A DNA stretch of 51,150 bases, taken from positions 1-51,150 of the forward strand of contig JAAENP010000356.1 of the NCBI GenBank assembly GCA_024224155.1, given 5' to 3'. The notes beneath the pieces were generated by a model. It searched no databases, was not told where the DNA came from, and saw only the letters and a list, made by a program, of their open reading frames with translations. This document shows positions 35,684 to 44,401 of the stretch, one piece after another (the first letter of the stretch is position 1; the number at the start of each line of letters is the position of its first letter). The position numbers were made by a program, and so were the translations under genes. This DNA is from a bacterium (GTDB lineage Bacteria; Acidobacteriota; Thermoanaerobaculia; Multivoradales; JAHEKO01).

Positions 35684-36598
35684 ATGGACGAACTGCTGGT
35701 GATCCTGGGTCCGACCGCGACCGGCAAGAGCGGGCTCGGGATGCGTCTCAGTCGTCACCTCGATGGCGAGATCGTGAATGCGGACGCGCTTCAAGTCTAC
35801 AGGGAGCTCGACATCGGTACCGACAAACCCACGACCGAGGAGCGCGAGCTGGTTCCGCACCATCTGATCGATCTCAAGGCTCCCGAGGAGAGGTTCTCGG
35901 CCGGGGAGTTCGCCCGAGCGGCTCGCGCGGTGATCTCGGAGGTGAGCTCGAGAGGGAAGTCGGCGATTCTGGTCGGCGGATCAGGGCTCTATCTGCGGGC
36001 GCTTCTGGAGGGAATCAACGAGATTCCCGAGGTCCCGGCGCGGGTGCGCTCCGGGCTGCGCCAGAGGCTCGAGGTCGAAGGCCTGGCCGAGCTCAGAAGC
36101 GAGCTTCGCCGGATCGATCCGATCACCGAAGCGCGGCTCGCATCGGGTGACACCCAGAGAGTTCTGAGGGCGCTCGAGGTGGCGGAAGCGACCGGCACTC
36201 CGCTGTCCGCATGGCTTGCTCGAGAGCTGCCCAAGAGGCCCAAAATCGACGCCAGGAAGGTAGGTTTGACGCTCCCGAGAGCGCTCTTGTACGATCGCAT
36301 CCGCTCCCGGGTGGAGTCGATGTTGGACGCCGGATGGGTCCATGAAGTGGAATCCCTGCTCGATCGTGGCTATTCCGGAGAAGAGCCTGCCTTCCAAGCC
36401 ATTGGCTACCGACAGCTCGTCCAACACCTCCGAGGGGGAGTATCGCTCGGCGAGGCAATGGAGGATACGATTCGGTCCACGCGTCGGTATGCGAAACGAC
36501 AGCTCACCTGGTTTCGAAAAGACCCGGCCGTGGCCTGGTTCGATGCCTCCGACCCAAAGCGCCTGGATCGAGAGGTCTTGGCGTGGCTCCGAAGTTGA
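35684..36598 (+). CDS. miaA: tRNA dimethylallyltransferase
   Basis: This enzyme adds a dimethylallyl group to A37 of tRNAs reading UNN codons, 304 residues. The P-loop GPTATGKS is at 9-16. IVNADALQVYRELDIGTDKPT is the substrate-binding segment with the catalytic Asp, and VGGSGLYLRALLEG and AIGYRQ complete the family pattern. The ATG at 35684 is chosen; a much longer open frame exists upstream in the same phase, but it overlaps comEC on the same strand and is not homologous to anything. The stop codon falls inside the first unit of the octamer repeat. Confidence 0.95.
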   Translation: MDELLVILGPTATGKSGLGMRLSRHLDGEIVNADALQVYRELDIGTDKPTTEERELVPHHLIDLKAPEERFSAGEFARAARAVISEVSSRGKSAILVGGSGLYLRALLEGINEIPEVPARVRSGLRQRLEVEGLAELRSELRRIDPITEARLASGDTQRVLRALEVAEATGTPLSAWLARELPKRPKIDARKVGLTLPRALLYDRIRSRVESMLDAGWVHEVESLLDRGYSGEEPAFQAIGYRQLVQHLRGGVSLGEAMEDTIRSTRRYAKRQLTWFRKDPAVAWFDASDPKRLDREVLAWLRS

Positions 36599-36644
36599 CC
36601 TGCAGACCTGCTGACCTGCTGACCTGCTGAGATGTCGAGATGCT
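36597..36644 (+). repeat. Octamer tandem repeat across the miaA stop and lipoprotein start
   Basis: Six 8-base units: GACCTGCA, GACCTGCT three times, GAGATGTC and GAGATGCT (36597-36604, 36605-36628, 36629-36644). Three units are identical. The miaA TGA overlaps unit 1, and the ATG of the next gene (36640) lies in unit 6. The ribosome-binding region of the lipoprotein gene is made of repeat units, so changes in unit number would move it. Confidence 0.8.
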
Positions 36645-37983
36645 GAGTTCGTCGAATCCTGTCCGCGGGGCCGCCGGTCTTCTGGCGTCCCTGGCGATTC
36701 TGGCTGCCGGTTGCGCGGTGCCGACCGCACCGGCACCGACGACGGGCCTTGAGTCTCGGGAAGCGGCCTATCTGCAGTCGCCCTTGATCGGCTATCCCCG
36801 CAGTCTCTCGGCGTCCGAAGCCGAGACACTTCGGAGCGCTCATAGGAGTTTGCTGGCCGGAGAGAACGCCGCCGCCGTCGCCGAGGTGGCGCTCATGCTG
36901 CTCGAGGCCAACCCGGACCTCGACCCGGCCCAGATTCTCTGGGCTCAGTCGGATTTCATAAGCGGTCACTACGCGGCGGCGTTCGATCGCGCCCATCCCG
37001 TGGCCGAACGCTTCCCGGACTATCTCGGGGCGCAGCTGGTTGCGGGTCGCTCCGCGGAGAAGCTCGACCGCATCAAGTCCGCGTTCGAGGCCTATCGCCG
37101 GATAGCCGATCGCTCGGGTCTGGCCAATCGCCGGGCGGAGGAGCTCTTTCCGCGCGCGATCGAGATCGCGGTGCTGCGAACCGAGGATCTGCTGGAGAAG
37201 GGCCGGGTCGAAGAAGCCGGAGCGGAGCTCGAGCAACTCGAGTCCTGGGCTTCGGACGAGATCCGGACGCTCGAGCTCGTGGCTCGCTATTCCGCGGTGG
37301 CGGGGGCCCCGGAGAGGGAACTGACCGCGGTCAAGAGACTTATCGAGTTCGATCCCTCGGACGAGTTGCTCCGGCGCCGGGCGCGACTCGAAATGGAGGC
37401 CGGCGACGCCGGCGAGGGTCTGCGGATTCTGGAAGAGCTGACTCGGCAGAATCCCGAGGACTACGAGTTGGCCCTCGAGCTCGACAGGGCGAAGTTTCGC
37501 TGGCGCCTCGACCTGCTGCCGGCGGAGGTGCGAGGCCTTTTGGAGCTGCCGGAGCTGACGCGAGCCGACTTCGCTAAGCTGCTTTTTTGGCTGTTCCCGG
37601 ATGTTCGCTACGGGCGGTCGTCGCAGGGCAGAATCGCTTCGGATATTCTGGACCATCCCCATCGGCAGGAGATTGCCCGGGTGATCAACCTGAATCTGAT
37701 GACAGTCGATTCGACACTGCATCTGTTCCACCCCGAGCGTTCTCTGAGACGGCAGGACGGCCTCGAGAGCGTCTTGAGAATCCTGAGCCGACGGAGGCCG
37801 AGACCGGCCTGCCTCGGCAGCGCCGACCCGAGCCTCAGGATGTCGGTGGAAAGGCTCTGCGCCCTGGCCGCTCGGTGCGGGTTCTTTCCCGAGTCCGGAG
37901 ATTGTCTGCCCGAGGCAACGGCTTCTGGCCGGTTCGTCGAAACCATCGGTTTCGCCGCGCTCGACGTTCTGGGAGCAGAATGA
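36640..37983 (+). CDS. TPR-like lipoprotein with SLH-like C-terminus
   Basis: A 447-residue exported lipoprotein. The signal peptide ends in the lipobox LAAGC (about 21-25). A long helical region (about 60-290) has tetratricopeptide character (AHRSLLAGENAAAVAEVALMLLEANP, EFDPSDELLRRRARLEMEAGD, LEELTRQNPEDYELALEL). From about 300 to 385 the pattern ADFAKLLFWLFPDV, IARVINLNLMTVD, LFHPERSLRRQDGLESVL resembles S-layer homology repeats (FPDV, GL-V, F-P-R-L-R), which is inferred. Two cysteine pairs near the C-terminus could form disulfides. Its stop overlaps pgsA as ATGA. The role is unknown; an envelope or assembly function is plausible. Confidence 0.75.
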   Translation: MLSSSNPVRGAAGLLASLAILAAGCAVPTAPAPTTGLESREAAYLQSPLIGYPRSLSASEAETLRSAHRSLLAGENAAAVAEVALMLLEANPDLDPAQILWAQSDFISGHYAAAFDRAHPVAERFPDYLGAQLVAGRSAEKLDRIKSAFEAYRRIADRSGLANRRAEELFPRAIEIAVLRTEDLLEKGRVEEAGAELEQLESWASDEIRTLELVARYSAVAGAPERELTAVKRLIEFDPSDELLRRRARLEMEAGDAGEGLRILEELTRQNPEDYELALELDRAKFRWRLDLLPAEVRGLLELPELTRADFAKLLFWLFPDVRYGRSSQGRIASDILDHPHRQEIARVINLNLMTVDSTLHLFHPERSLRRQDGLESVLRILSRRRPRPACLGSADPSLRMSVERLCALAARCGFFPESGDCLPEATASGRFVETIGFAALDVLGAE

Positions 37984-38546
37984 ATCTCACGATTCCCAAT
38001 CTGATCTCGCTGGTCCGGATGGGGCTCACGCCTCTGTTCATTATCGCCGTCCTGGAACAGGAGCCTCAGCGCGCCCTCGCCATCTTCGCTATCGCCGGAG
38101 TGACGGACGCTCTCGACGGACTGATCGCTCGCTACTTCAACCAGAGATCGGCTCTCGGTGCGTATCTGGACCCGATCGCCGACAAGCTCCTGCTGACTGC
38201 CGCCTTCGTGATTCTGGCGATCCCGAATACGCATACCGGAGTCCTCATCCCGCTTTGGATCACGGTGCTCGTGCTGGCTCGGGACATCACGATTCTGGTC
38301 GTGTCCCTGGTCCTTCAGCTCGCCGTTTCGATCAAAGAGTTCTCTCCAATGGGATTGAGCAAGGTCAATACGGCCCTGCAGATCACCGTAATCATCCTGG
38401 TTCTCATCAGCGGGCTGACGCCTTCGGTGGATGCGCTGGCCGTGGGCACACTCTATGTCGTGGCCGGTCTGACGGTTCTGTCCGGTCTGCTCTATATTCA
38501 ACACGTGAACAAGCTGCTGGCGAAGCATCAACGTGCGAAAACCTGA
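37980..38546 (+). CDS. pgsA: CDP-alcohol phosphatidyltransferase (phosphatidylglycerophosphate synthase)
   Basis: An integral membrane enzyme of 188 residues that transfers phosphatidyl from CDP-diacylglycerol to glycerol 3-phosphate. The full catalytic signature D-x2-DG-x2-AR-x8-G-x3-D-x3-D is present as Asp43, Asp46, Gly47, Ala50-Arg51, Gly60, Asp64 and Asp68. Around five to six hydrophobic segments follow. The N-terminus NLTIPNLISLVRMGLTPLF is typical of PgsA. ATG 37980 overlaps the lipoprotein stop. The next gene overlaps its 3' end by 14 bases. Confidence 0.92.
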   Translation: MNLTIPNLISLVRMGLTPLFIIAVLEQEPQRALAIFAIAGVTDALDGLIARYFNQRSALGAYLDPIADKLLLTAAFVILAIPNTHTGVLIPLWITVLVLARDITILVVSLVLQLAVSIKEFSPMGLSKVNTALQITVIILVLISGLTPSVDALAVGTLYVVAGLTVLSGLLYIQHVNKLLAKHQRAKT

Positions 38547-39660
38547 TCCCGCGATTCTCAGACTGATCGTATTCCTGGGCGGCCTGGTGGTGCTGCTGAC
38601 GCTGCTGATCGTCTTCCGGAAGGTTTTCTTGCCGCTGCTGCTGGGACTCCTGGTGGCCTATCTGCTCGATCCCGCGGTGACCTGGTTCGAGCGGCACCGA
38701 AGGTCTCGTCTGTTCGGGGTCGTGGTGATCGCCGCGGCTCTGATCGTGGCGCTGGTCCTGGTGGCTGTGTTCCTGGTTCCGGCGCTGGGCAACCAGCTCG
38801 AGCGGCTGGCCGACCGGCTGCCCGAGTATCAGAGGCAGATGCGAGCCCAGCTCGAACCCCTCTTTGCCCGGCTCGAAGCCAGATACCCCGCCGAGATCGA
38901 GGACTTTCAGGCCCGGTTCGTCGAGAGCGTTCGCGAGAACTTCCCCGAATTGGCGGGGTCGATCGGCCGGGCTGCCAAAGGGGTCTTCAGCAACCTCTTC
39001 GGCTTCGTTTTGGCTCTCCTGAACCTGGTCTTCGTCCCGGTCTTTGCCTTCTACCTGCTCGTCGATCTGCCGAAGCTGAAGAAGGCGCTCCTGGGGCTGA
39101 TTCCGCTGGCCTATCAGGAGGTTGTCGTCGCTCGGGTGGTCGAGGTGGACAGGGCGATATCGAGCTTTGTCCGCGGGCAGCTCGTCATCGCGATCATCTT
39201 GGCAGCGATCAACGCTCTTGGACTGCTGATTCTGGACGTCCCGTTCGGACTCGGCATCGGTCTGATTGCCGGGCTCGCCAACATGATCCCCTATATGGCC
39301 CTGGTCGTGGGCTTGATCCCGGCGCTCGCCCTGGCTTGGGCCGAGCATCAGGAGATCGCCCGGCTGATCGGCGTGGCGGTGGTGTTCGGTGGCGCACAGG
39401 CGCTCGAGGGGATGGTTCTGAGCCCGCGGATTTTGGGCAAGAGTGTCAACCTCCACCCGGTGTGGGTGCTTCTCGCGATCATCGCGGGGGGTAGTTTTTT
39501 CGGCTTCGTCGGCATGCTCGCGGCCGTGCCGGTCGCCGCGTCGATCCAGGTTTTCGCCAAGCACTGGATCGAGATCTATCGAAACTCGGCCGTCTACCGG
39601 AGCACGCCTCCAGCCGCGGCGACCGCCGGTGGATCACCAGAAGCCCGGGAGCAGAAGTGA
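38533..39660 (+). CDS. AI-2E family transporter (PerM/TqsA type)
   Basis: A 375-residue membrane protein of the UPF0118/AI-2E exporter family. Two N-terminal helices (about 10-80) lead to a periplasmic or amphipathic stretch with several aromatic/charged residues (90-150), followed by five or more helices, among them FVPVFAFYLLVDLP, GLIAGLANMIPYMALVVGLIPAL and SFFGFVGMLAAVPVAASIQVF, which are hallmarks of the family. Substrates vary (autoinducer-2, Na+/H+ exchange) and cannot be read here. The GTG start at 38533 overlaps pgsA, and its stop overlaps the dnaE GTG. Confidence 0.88.
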   Translation: MRKPDPAILRLIVFLGGLVVLLTLLIVFRKVFLPLLLGLLVAYLLDPAVTWFERHRRSRLFGVVVIAAALIVALVLVAVFLVPALGNQLERLADRLPEYQRQMRAQLEPLFARLEARYPAEIEDFQARFVESVRENFPELAGSIGRAAKGVFSNLFGFVLALLNLVFVPVFAFYLLVDLPKLKKALLGLIPLAYQEVVVARVVEVDRAISSFVRGQLVIAIILAAINALGLLILDVPFGLGIGLIAGLANMIPYMALVVGLIPALALAWAEHQEIARLIGVAVVFGGAQALEGMVLSPRILGKSVNLHPVWVLLAIIAGGSFFGFVGMLAAVPVAASIQVFAKHWIEIYRNSAVYRSTPPAAATAGGSPEAREQK

Positions 39661-42600
39661 GCTCGTTCGTTCATCTGCACCTTCACAGCCAGTACAGCCT
39701 GCTGGACGGTGCCAATCGGCTCGATGACGTCATCGGGGCCGCCAAGGCGGCGGGGATGTCGTCGTTGGCCCTCACCGACCACGGCAACCTCTTCGGCGCC
39801 GTCGAGTTCTACAAGCGTGCCCGTCGTCAGGGTATGAACCCGATCGTCGGCATGGAAGCCTATGTCGCCCAGGGCAGTCACACGGCGCGCGAGCGCGGTA
39901 AGGCCTCGAGCAATCACCTCGTTCTGTTGGCCAAGAACGAGACCGGCTACCGCAACCTGATCAAGCTCACCTCCAAGTCGTACCTCGAAGGCTTCTACTA
40001 CAAGCCCCGGATCGATAAGGAGCTGCTGCGCGAGCACGGTGAGGGCCTAATCGGGCTCTCTGCCTGTCTCAAAGGAGAAGTGATCGAAAAGATTCTGCAG
40101 CATCGGCAGGCCGAGGCCGAAGCGACCGCGAGGGAGTTTCGGGACATTCTCGGTGAGGACAACTTCTATCTCGAGATGCAGGACCATGGCATCGAAGAAC
40201 AGAAGGCTTCGAACGAGATCTTGCGACGGATCTCGAAGAAGACCGAAATCCCGCTGGTGGTTACAAATGACTGCCACTATCTCCGCAAGGACGACGCGTT
40301 CGCGCACGACGTTCTGTTGTGTATCGGGACCCAGAAGGTCCTGAGTGATCAGGAGCGTTTGCGCTACGCCAGCGACGAGTTCTACCTCAAGACGGCAGAC
40401 GAGATGTTTCAGCTCTTCCCCGACGACGTCCAGGCGGTCGAGAACACGGCCCGGATCGCCGAGCGCTGCAATCTCGAGATTCCGATGGGCGAGTTCTTTC
40501 TGCCGGATTTCCCCGTGCCGGCGGGGCACAGCCTCAACAGCTACTTCGAGGAAGTCGTGCGTCACGGACTCGATCGCCGGCTGGACGAGATCCGCCGGCG
40601 CCGAGCCGATGTGCTGGAAAAGTTCCCCGAGGATATCTACCGGCAGCGGCTCGATCGGGAGGTTGCGGTCATCCGGAACATGGGCTTTGCCGGCTACTTC
40701 CTGACGGTCTGGGACTTCATTCGTTATGCCCGCGAGCGCGACATTCCGGTCGGGCCCGGAAGAGGGTCGGCGGCAGGCTCCCTGGTGTCGTACGCGCTCC
40801 GGATTACCGATATCGATCCACTTCAGTACGGACTCCTATTCGAGCGCTTTCTCAACCCGGAGCGCGTCAGCCTGCCGGACATCGACATCGATTTCTGCAT
40901 GCGCCGCCGCGGCGAGGTGATTCAGTACGTCAACCAAAAGTACGGGCGCGATCATGTCGCCCAGATCATCACCTTCGGAACTCTGGCGGCCAAGGCGGTG
41001 CTGCGCGACGTGGGACGGGTCATGGGCGTGCCCTACACCAAGGTGGACCAGGTCGCCAAGCTGATACCGGACCTGACTCGCTCCCTGACCGAAGCTGTGG
41101 AATCGAGCCCGCCGCTGGCCGGTGCGATCAACGGAGATGCCGATCTCGGCAAGGTGGTGGATGTCGGCAAGCGCCTGGAGGGACTGACCCGGCATGCCTC
41201 GCTGCACGCCGCCGGTGTGGTCATCACGCCCCAACCGACCCAGGAGCTGGTGCCGTTGTTCAAGACCAGCAAGGACGAGGTGGTCACCCAGTGGGACAAG
41301 GACGTCATCGAGGAGCTGGGTTTGCTCAAGATGGACTTCCTCGGGCTGCGCACGCTCACCGTACTGGACGATGCGCTCCGAACCCTGAGATCGCAGGGTA
41401 TCGATCTCGACCTCGACAACCTCCCGCTCGACGATTCCGAGGTCTACAGGCTGTTTCAGGAGGGCAGGACCAGCGGCATCTTCCAGTTCGAGTCTTCGGG
41501 AATGAGAGATCTCCTCAAGCGGGCTCAGCCCTCGAAGTTCGAGGATCTCGCGGCCTTCAACGCGCTCTACCGCCCCGGCGCCCTGTCCGTTGGGATGGTG
41601 GAGGAGTACATCAAGCGCAAGCTGGGCAAGAAGAGAGTCAGCTACGTGGTGCCCGAGGCCGAGCCGATCCTGAGCGAGACCTACGGAGTGATCGCCTACC
41701 AGGAGCAGGTGATGCAGCTTGCCGTGGAGCTCGCCGGATTCACGCTCGCCGATGCCGATCTCCTGCGCAAGGCCATGGGCAAGAAGAGCGCCGAGGCGAT
41801 GGCCAAAGAGCGCGAGAAGTTCATTCAGGGAGCGATCGGCAAGGGGATTCCCAAGGCCAAGGCTCGAAAAACCTGGGAGTACATCGAACCGTTCGCGGGC
41901 TACGGCTTTAACAAGAGTCACAGTGTGGCCTACGCGATGCTGGCCTATCGGACCGCCTATTTGAAAGCGCATCATCCGGTGGCGTTCATGGCCGCGATGC
42001 TGACCTCGGAGATGGCCTCTAAGGACAACGTCGCCAAGTACATGCGCGAGTGCAAAGAGACCGGCATTCCGGTCGAGCCTCCGGACGTCAACGAGAGCAA
42101 CTGGTCCTTTACCGTCGTGGACGACAAGATCCGCTTCGGCCTGGGCGCGATCAAGGGCGTGGGCTCCTCCGCGGTCGAGGCGATTCTGGAGGCCCGCAGG
42201 CACGTCGGGCGATTCGAGGACCTCTCGCACTTTGCCGGCGCGGTCGATCTCAAGGCCGTCAATCAGAAGGTGTTCGAGATGCTGATCAAATCGGGGAGCT
42301 TCGATAGCTTGGGCGTGCATCGAGCGGCCCTACTCGAATCGGTCGGGAGAATCGTCGATTTCGCGCAGCAGCAGCAACGGGCTCACGAGCAGGGCCAAAG
42401 TAGTCTGTTCTCGGCCGACACGCTACCGACCCCGAAGCCCGATCCCTCGGCACCGGAGTGGAGCGAGCCCGAGCGGCTGCGCTGCGAGAAGGAGGCTCTG
42501 GGGCTCTACCTGACCGGCAATCCACTGAGCGAGCACGAAGACATTCTGAGCGCCAAGGTCACTCATACCGCGACGAGTCTCGAGAACGCGGAGGGCTCGG

Positions 42601-43106
42601 TTGTCGTGGGCGGGATCGTGAGCGCGATGCGCCGAATCAAGATCAAGAGCGGTCGCAACGCCGGCAAGTTCATGGCGCGTTTCATTCTCGAAGATTTCGA
42701 GGGAGCCATTCCGGTCGCGGTGTTCTCGAGCCAGCTGGAGAAGTTCGGAAAGTATCTGGTGGACGAGGCGATCGTGCTCGTCAAGGGCATCGTCAGGGAG
42801 CGCGGCAGCGATTCCGAGCTGACGATCGAAGAGGTGACCCCGCTTGCCGAGCTTCGCCGCCAAGCCGTTTCACGCCTCGACGTCGTGATCCAGAGTGGAC
42901 TCTCGGAGAACCAAATGATGGCGCTCAGAGATTGCCTCATCGAGCATCACGGTGAAGTGCCAGTGCACCTGCAGCTCGACACCGGCAAACAGAAGGTCGA
43001 CATCACGCCCGAGGACCGTTTTCGGGTCGCTCCATCCGCTGGGTTCATGAAGTCCGTCGAGGAGATCGTCGGTCGCGGAAATGTCCACAAGCGCTTCCCG
43101 GCGTGA
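39657..43106 (+). CDS. dnaE: DNA polymerase III alpha subunit
   Basis: The replicative polymerase of 1149 residues. The PHP domain (1-270) keeps metal-binding motifs HLHLHSQYSLLDG, LTDHGN, SNHLVLLAKNETGY and NDCHY, which suggests it still binds metal, unlike the degenerate E. coli one. The C-family polymerase core has the catalytic aspartates Asp408 and Asp410 (PDIDIDF) and Asp560 (GLLKMDFLG). The fingers are followed by a helix-hairpin-helix region (RFGLGAIKGVGSSAVEAIL) and an OB-fold domain (about 990-1070; SVVVGGIVSAMRRIKIKSGRNAGKFMARF). GTG 39657 overlaps the transporter stop, and the end overlaps the nucleotidyltransferase GTG. Confidence 0.97.
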   Translation: MSSFVHLHLHSQYSLLDGANRLDDVIGAAKAAGMSSLALTDHGNLFGAVEFYKRARRQGMNPIVGMEAYVAQGSHTARERGKASSNHLVLLAKNETGYRNLIKLTSKSYLEGFYYKPRIDKELLREHGEGLIGLSACLKGEVIEKILQHRQAEAEATAREFRDILGEDNFYLEMQDHGIEEQKASNEILRRISKKTEIPLVVTNDCHYLRKDDAFAHDVLLCIGTQKVLSDQERLRYASDEFYLKTADEMFQLFPDDVQAVENTARIAERCNLEIPMGEFFLPDFPVPAGHSLNSYFEEVVRHGLDRRLDEIRRRRADVLEKFPEDIYRQRLDREVAVIRNMGFAGYFLTVWDFIRYARERDIPVGPGRGSAAGSLVSYALRITDIDPLQYGLLFERFLNPERVSLPDIDIDFCMRRRGEVIQYVNQKYGRDHVAQIITFGTLAAKAVLRDVGRVMGVPYTKVDQVAKLIPDLTRSLTEAVESSPPLAGAINGDADLGKVVDVGKRLEGLTRHASLHAAGVVITPQPTQELVPLFKTSKDEVVTQWDKDVIEELGLLKMDFLGLRTLTVLDDALRTLRSQGIDLDLDNLPLDDSEVYRLFQEGRTSGIFQFESSGMRDLLKRAQPSKFEDLAAFNALYRPGALSVGMVEEYIKRKLGKKRVSYVVPEAEPILSETYGVIAYQEQVMQLAVELAGFTLADADLLRKAMGKKSAEAMAKEREKFIQGAIGKGIPKAKARKTWEYIEPFAGYGFNKSHSVAYAMLAYRTAYLKAHHPVAFMAAMLTSEMASKDNVAKYMRECKETGIPVEPPDVNESNWSFTVVDDKIRFGLGAIKGVGSSAVEAILEARRHVGRFEDLSHFAGAVDLKAVNQKVFEMLIKSGSFDSLGVHRAALLESVGRIVDFAQQQQRAHEQGQSSLFSADTLPTPKPDPSAPEWSEPERLRCEKEALGLYLTGNPLSEHEDILSAKVTHTATSLENAEGSVVVGGIVSAMRRIKIKSGRNAGKFMARFILEDFEGAIPVAVFSSQLEKFGKYLVDEAIVLVKGIVRERGSDSELTIEEVTPLAELRRQAVSRLDVVIQSGLSENQMMALRDCLIEHHGEVPVHLQLDTGKQKVDITPEDRFRVAPSAGFMKSVEEIVGRGNVHKRFPA

Positions 43107-44401
43107 GCTCGACAAGGGGCAACCTGTTCACCGCGCTGCCCGGCGAAGCGCGGGCGGTGATCGAGCAAGCGCTCGAGCTCGGCCGCCGTTGTGGGATCGA
43201 CGTCTTCCTCGTTGGCGGTGCCGTTCGCGACCTCTACCTCGACGAGCCGGTCTACGATGTGGATCTGGTTTGGGTGGGGCCGGGAGAGCCAGCGAATCTC
43301 TCACTCAGGTTCGCTGAGCTCTTCGACTGCGAGTTCACCTATCATCCCGAGTTCCTGACCGCCAGCTTCATGACCCCGAGTGGGCTGCGTGTGGATCTGG
43401 GCCGAGCGCGTTCGGAGTTCTACAGGAAGCCGGCGGCGCTGCCCTCGGTTCGACCCGGCGACCTTAGGGACGATCTTGTTCGGCGTGATTTCGCGGTGAA
43501 TGCCATGGCAGTGCCTCTGGAGGAACCGGATCGGCTGGTCGATCCCTGCGGGGGAGCGAAGGATCTCGAGCACAGACGGCTCAGAGCGCTGCACGCACGG
43601 TCCTTTCAGGACGATCCGACTCGTATTCTGCGAGGGCTGGAGTTGGCCGTGCGGCGCGGCTTCAGGTTCGATTCCGCAACTCGAGCTCGAGCCGAGGAAG
43701 CGATCCGGGAGGAGTACCTGGCGCTCGTGAGCGGCACCCGACTGGCTCATGAGCTAGCCCGCCTGCTGTCGTCTCCGCGCCGGGCGGTTTCCGCCGCGGA
43801 ATGGCTGCGCGCCTTCGATATCGATCGAGCCCTGCACGAGGAGTTTCGAATCGACGGCCGAGGCCTCGAGCGCCTGGGCCGGATGGCCGATTGGAGCGGT
43901 CCCGAAAGAGACTCCGAGGCACAGGTCTCGACGCCCTACTGGGTTGTTGCCCTGACGGCCCTGCTTTGGGAAAGGCCGCGGTCGACGAGGCGGTATTTGG
44001 CCGATCGGCTGAGCCTCGGCCGTGGCGAAGCCAGATGGCTCGAAAGCGGACCCGAGCGGATCGGCCCGCTGCTCGTGTCTGGCTCGGCGATAGAATTCTC
44101 GATCGAGGGGATGGCCGATCTCTACGCACTGCTTTCTCGAGACGAGGCCCGGCTCGCTGGCTTGCTCGTATCCGGCGACCAGGCGGACGTGCTTGGCAGA
44201 GCTCGCAAGCTCGCCGGGGTCGAGCTCGGAATCGGCGGGGAGGATCTGCTGGCAGCCGGCGCGCCCGCGGGGCCGCGGATCGGAGCCGCCTTGGATGCGA
44301 CCTTGAAGGCCCGGCGGGCGGGCAGAATCGAAGAGCAGCAGGAGCTGGAGTTCGCGCTCGAGTGGCTGGGCCGAGAGGACCGGGGCGATGCCGAGCCGTA
44401 G
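43103..44401 (+). CDS. CCA-adding enzyme/poly(A) polymerase family nucleotidyltransferase
   Basis: A class II tRNA nucleotidyltransferase-like protein of 432 residues. The head domain has the GGAVRD motif in FLVGGAVRDLYLDEPVYDVDLVW with the two metal aspartates in DVD. The neck follows with LRDDLVRRDFAVNAMAV and DDPTRILRGLELAVRRGF. The C-terminal half is less conserved and has no HD motif. It may add the whole CCA end or only C or A; some phyla use two such enzymes. GTG 43103 overlaps the dnaE stop. The next gene starts inside its last codons. Confidence 0.86.
   Translation: MSSTRGNLFTALPGEARAVIEQALELGRRCGIDVFLVGGAVRDLYLDEPVYDVDLVWVGPGEPANLSLRFAELFDCEFTYHPEFLTASFMTPSGLRVDLGRARSEFYRKPAALPSVRPGDLRDDLVRRDFAVNAMAVPLEEPDRLVDPCGGAKDLEHRRLRALHARSFQDDPTRILRGLELAVRRGFRFDSATRARAEEAIREEYLALVSGTRLAHELARLLSSPRRAVSAAEWLRAFDIDRALHEEFRIDGRGLERLGRMADWSGPERDSEAQVSTPYWVVALTALLWERPRSTRRYLADRLSLGRGEARWLESGPERIGPLLVSGSAIEFSIEGMADLYALLSRDEARLAGLLVSGDQADVLGRARKLAGVELGIGGEDLLAAGAPAGPRIGAALDATLKARRAGRIEEQQELEFALEWLGREDRGDAEP

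Noticed and set aside
34310-36598. A 762-codon open frame in phase with miaA
   Set aside because: Its first two thirds overlap comEC on the same strand, are Arg-rich and low in hydrophobic pattern, and match no family. Only the miaA part from 35684 is real.
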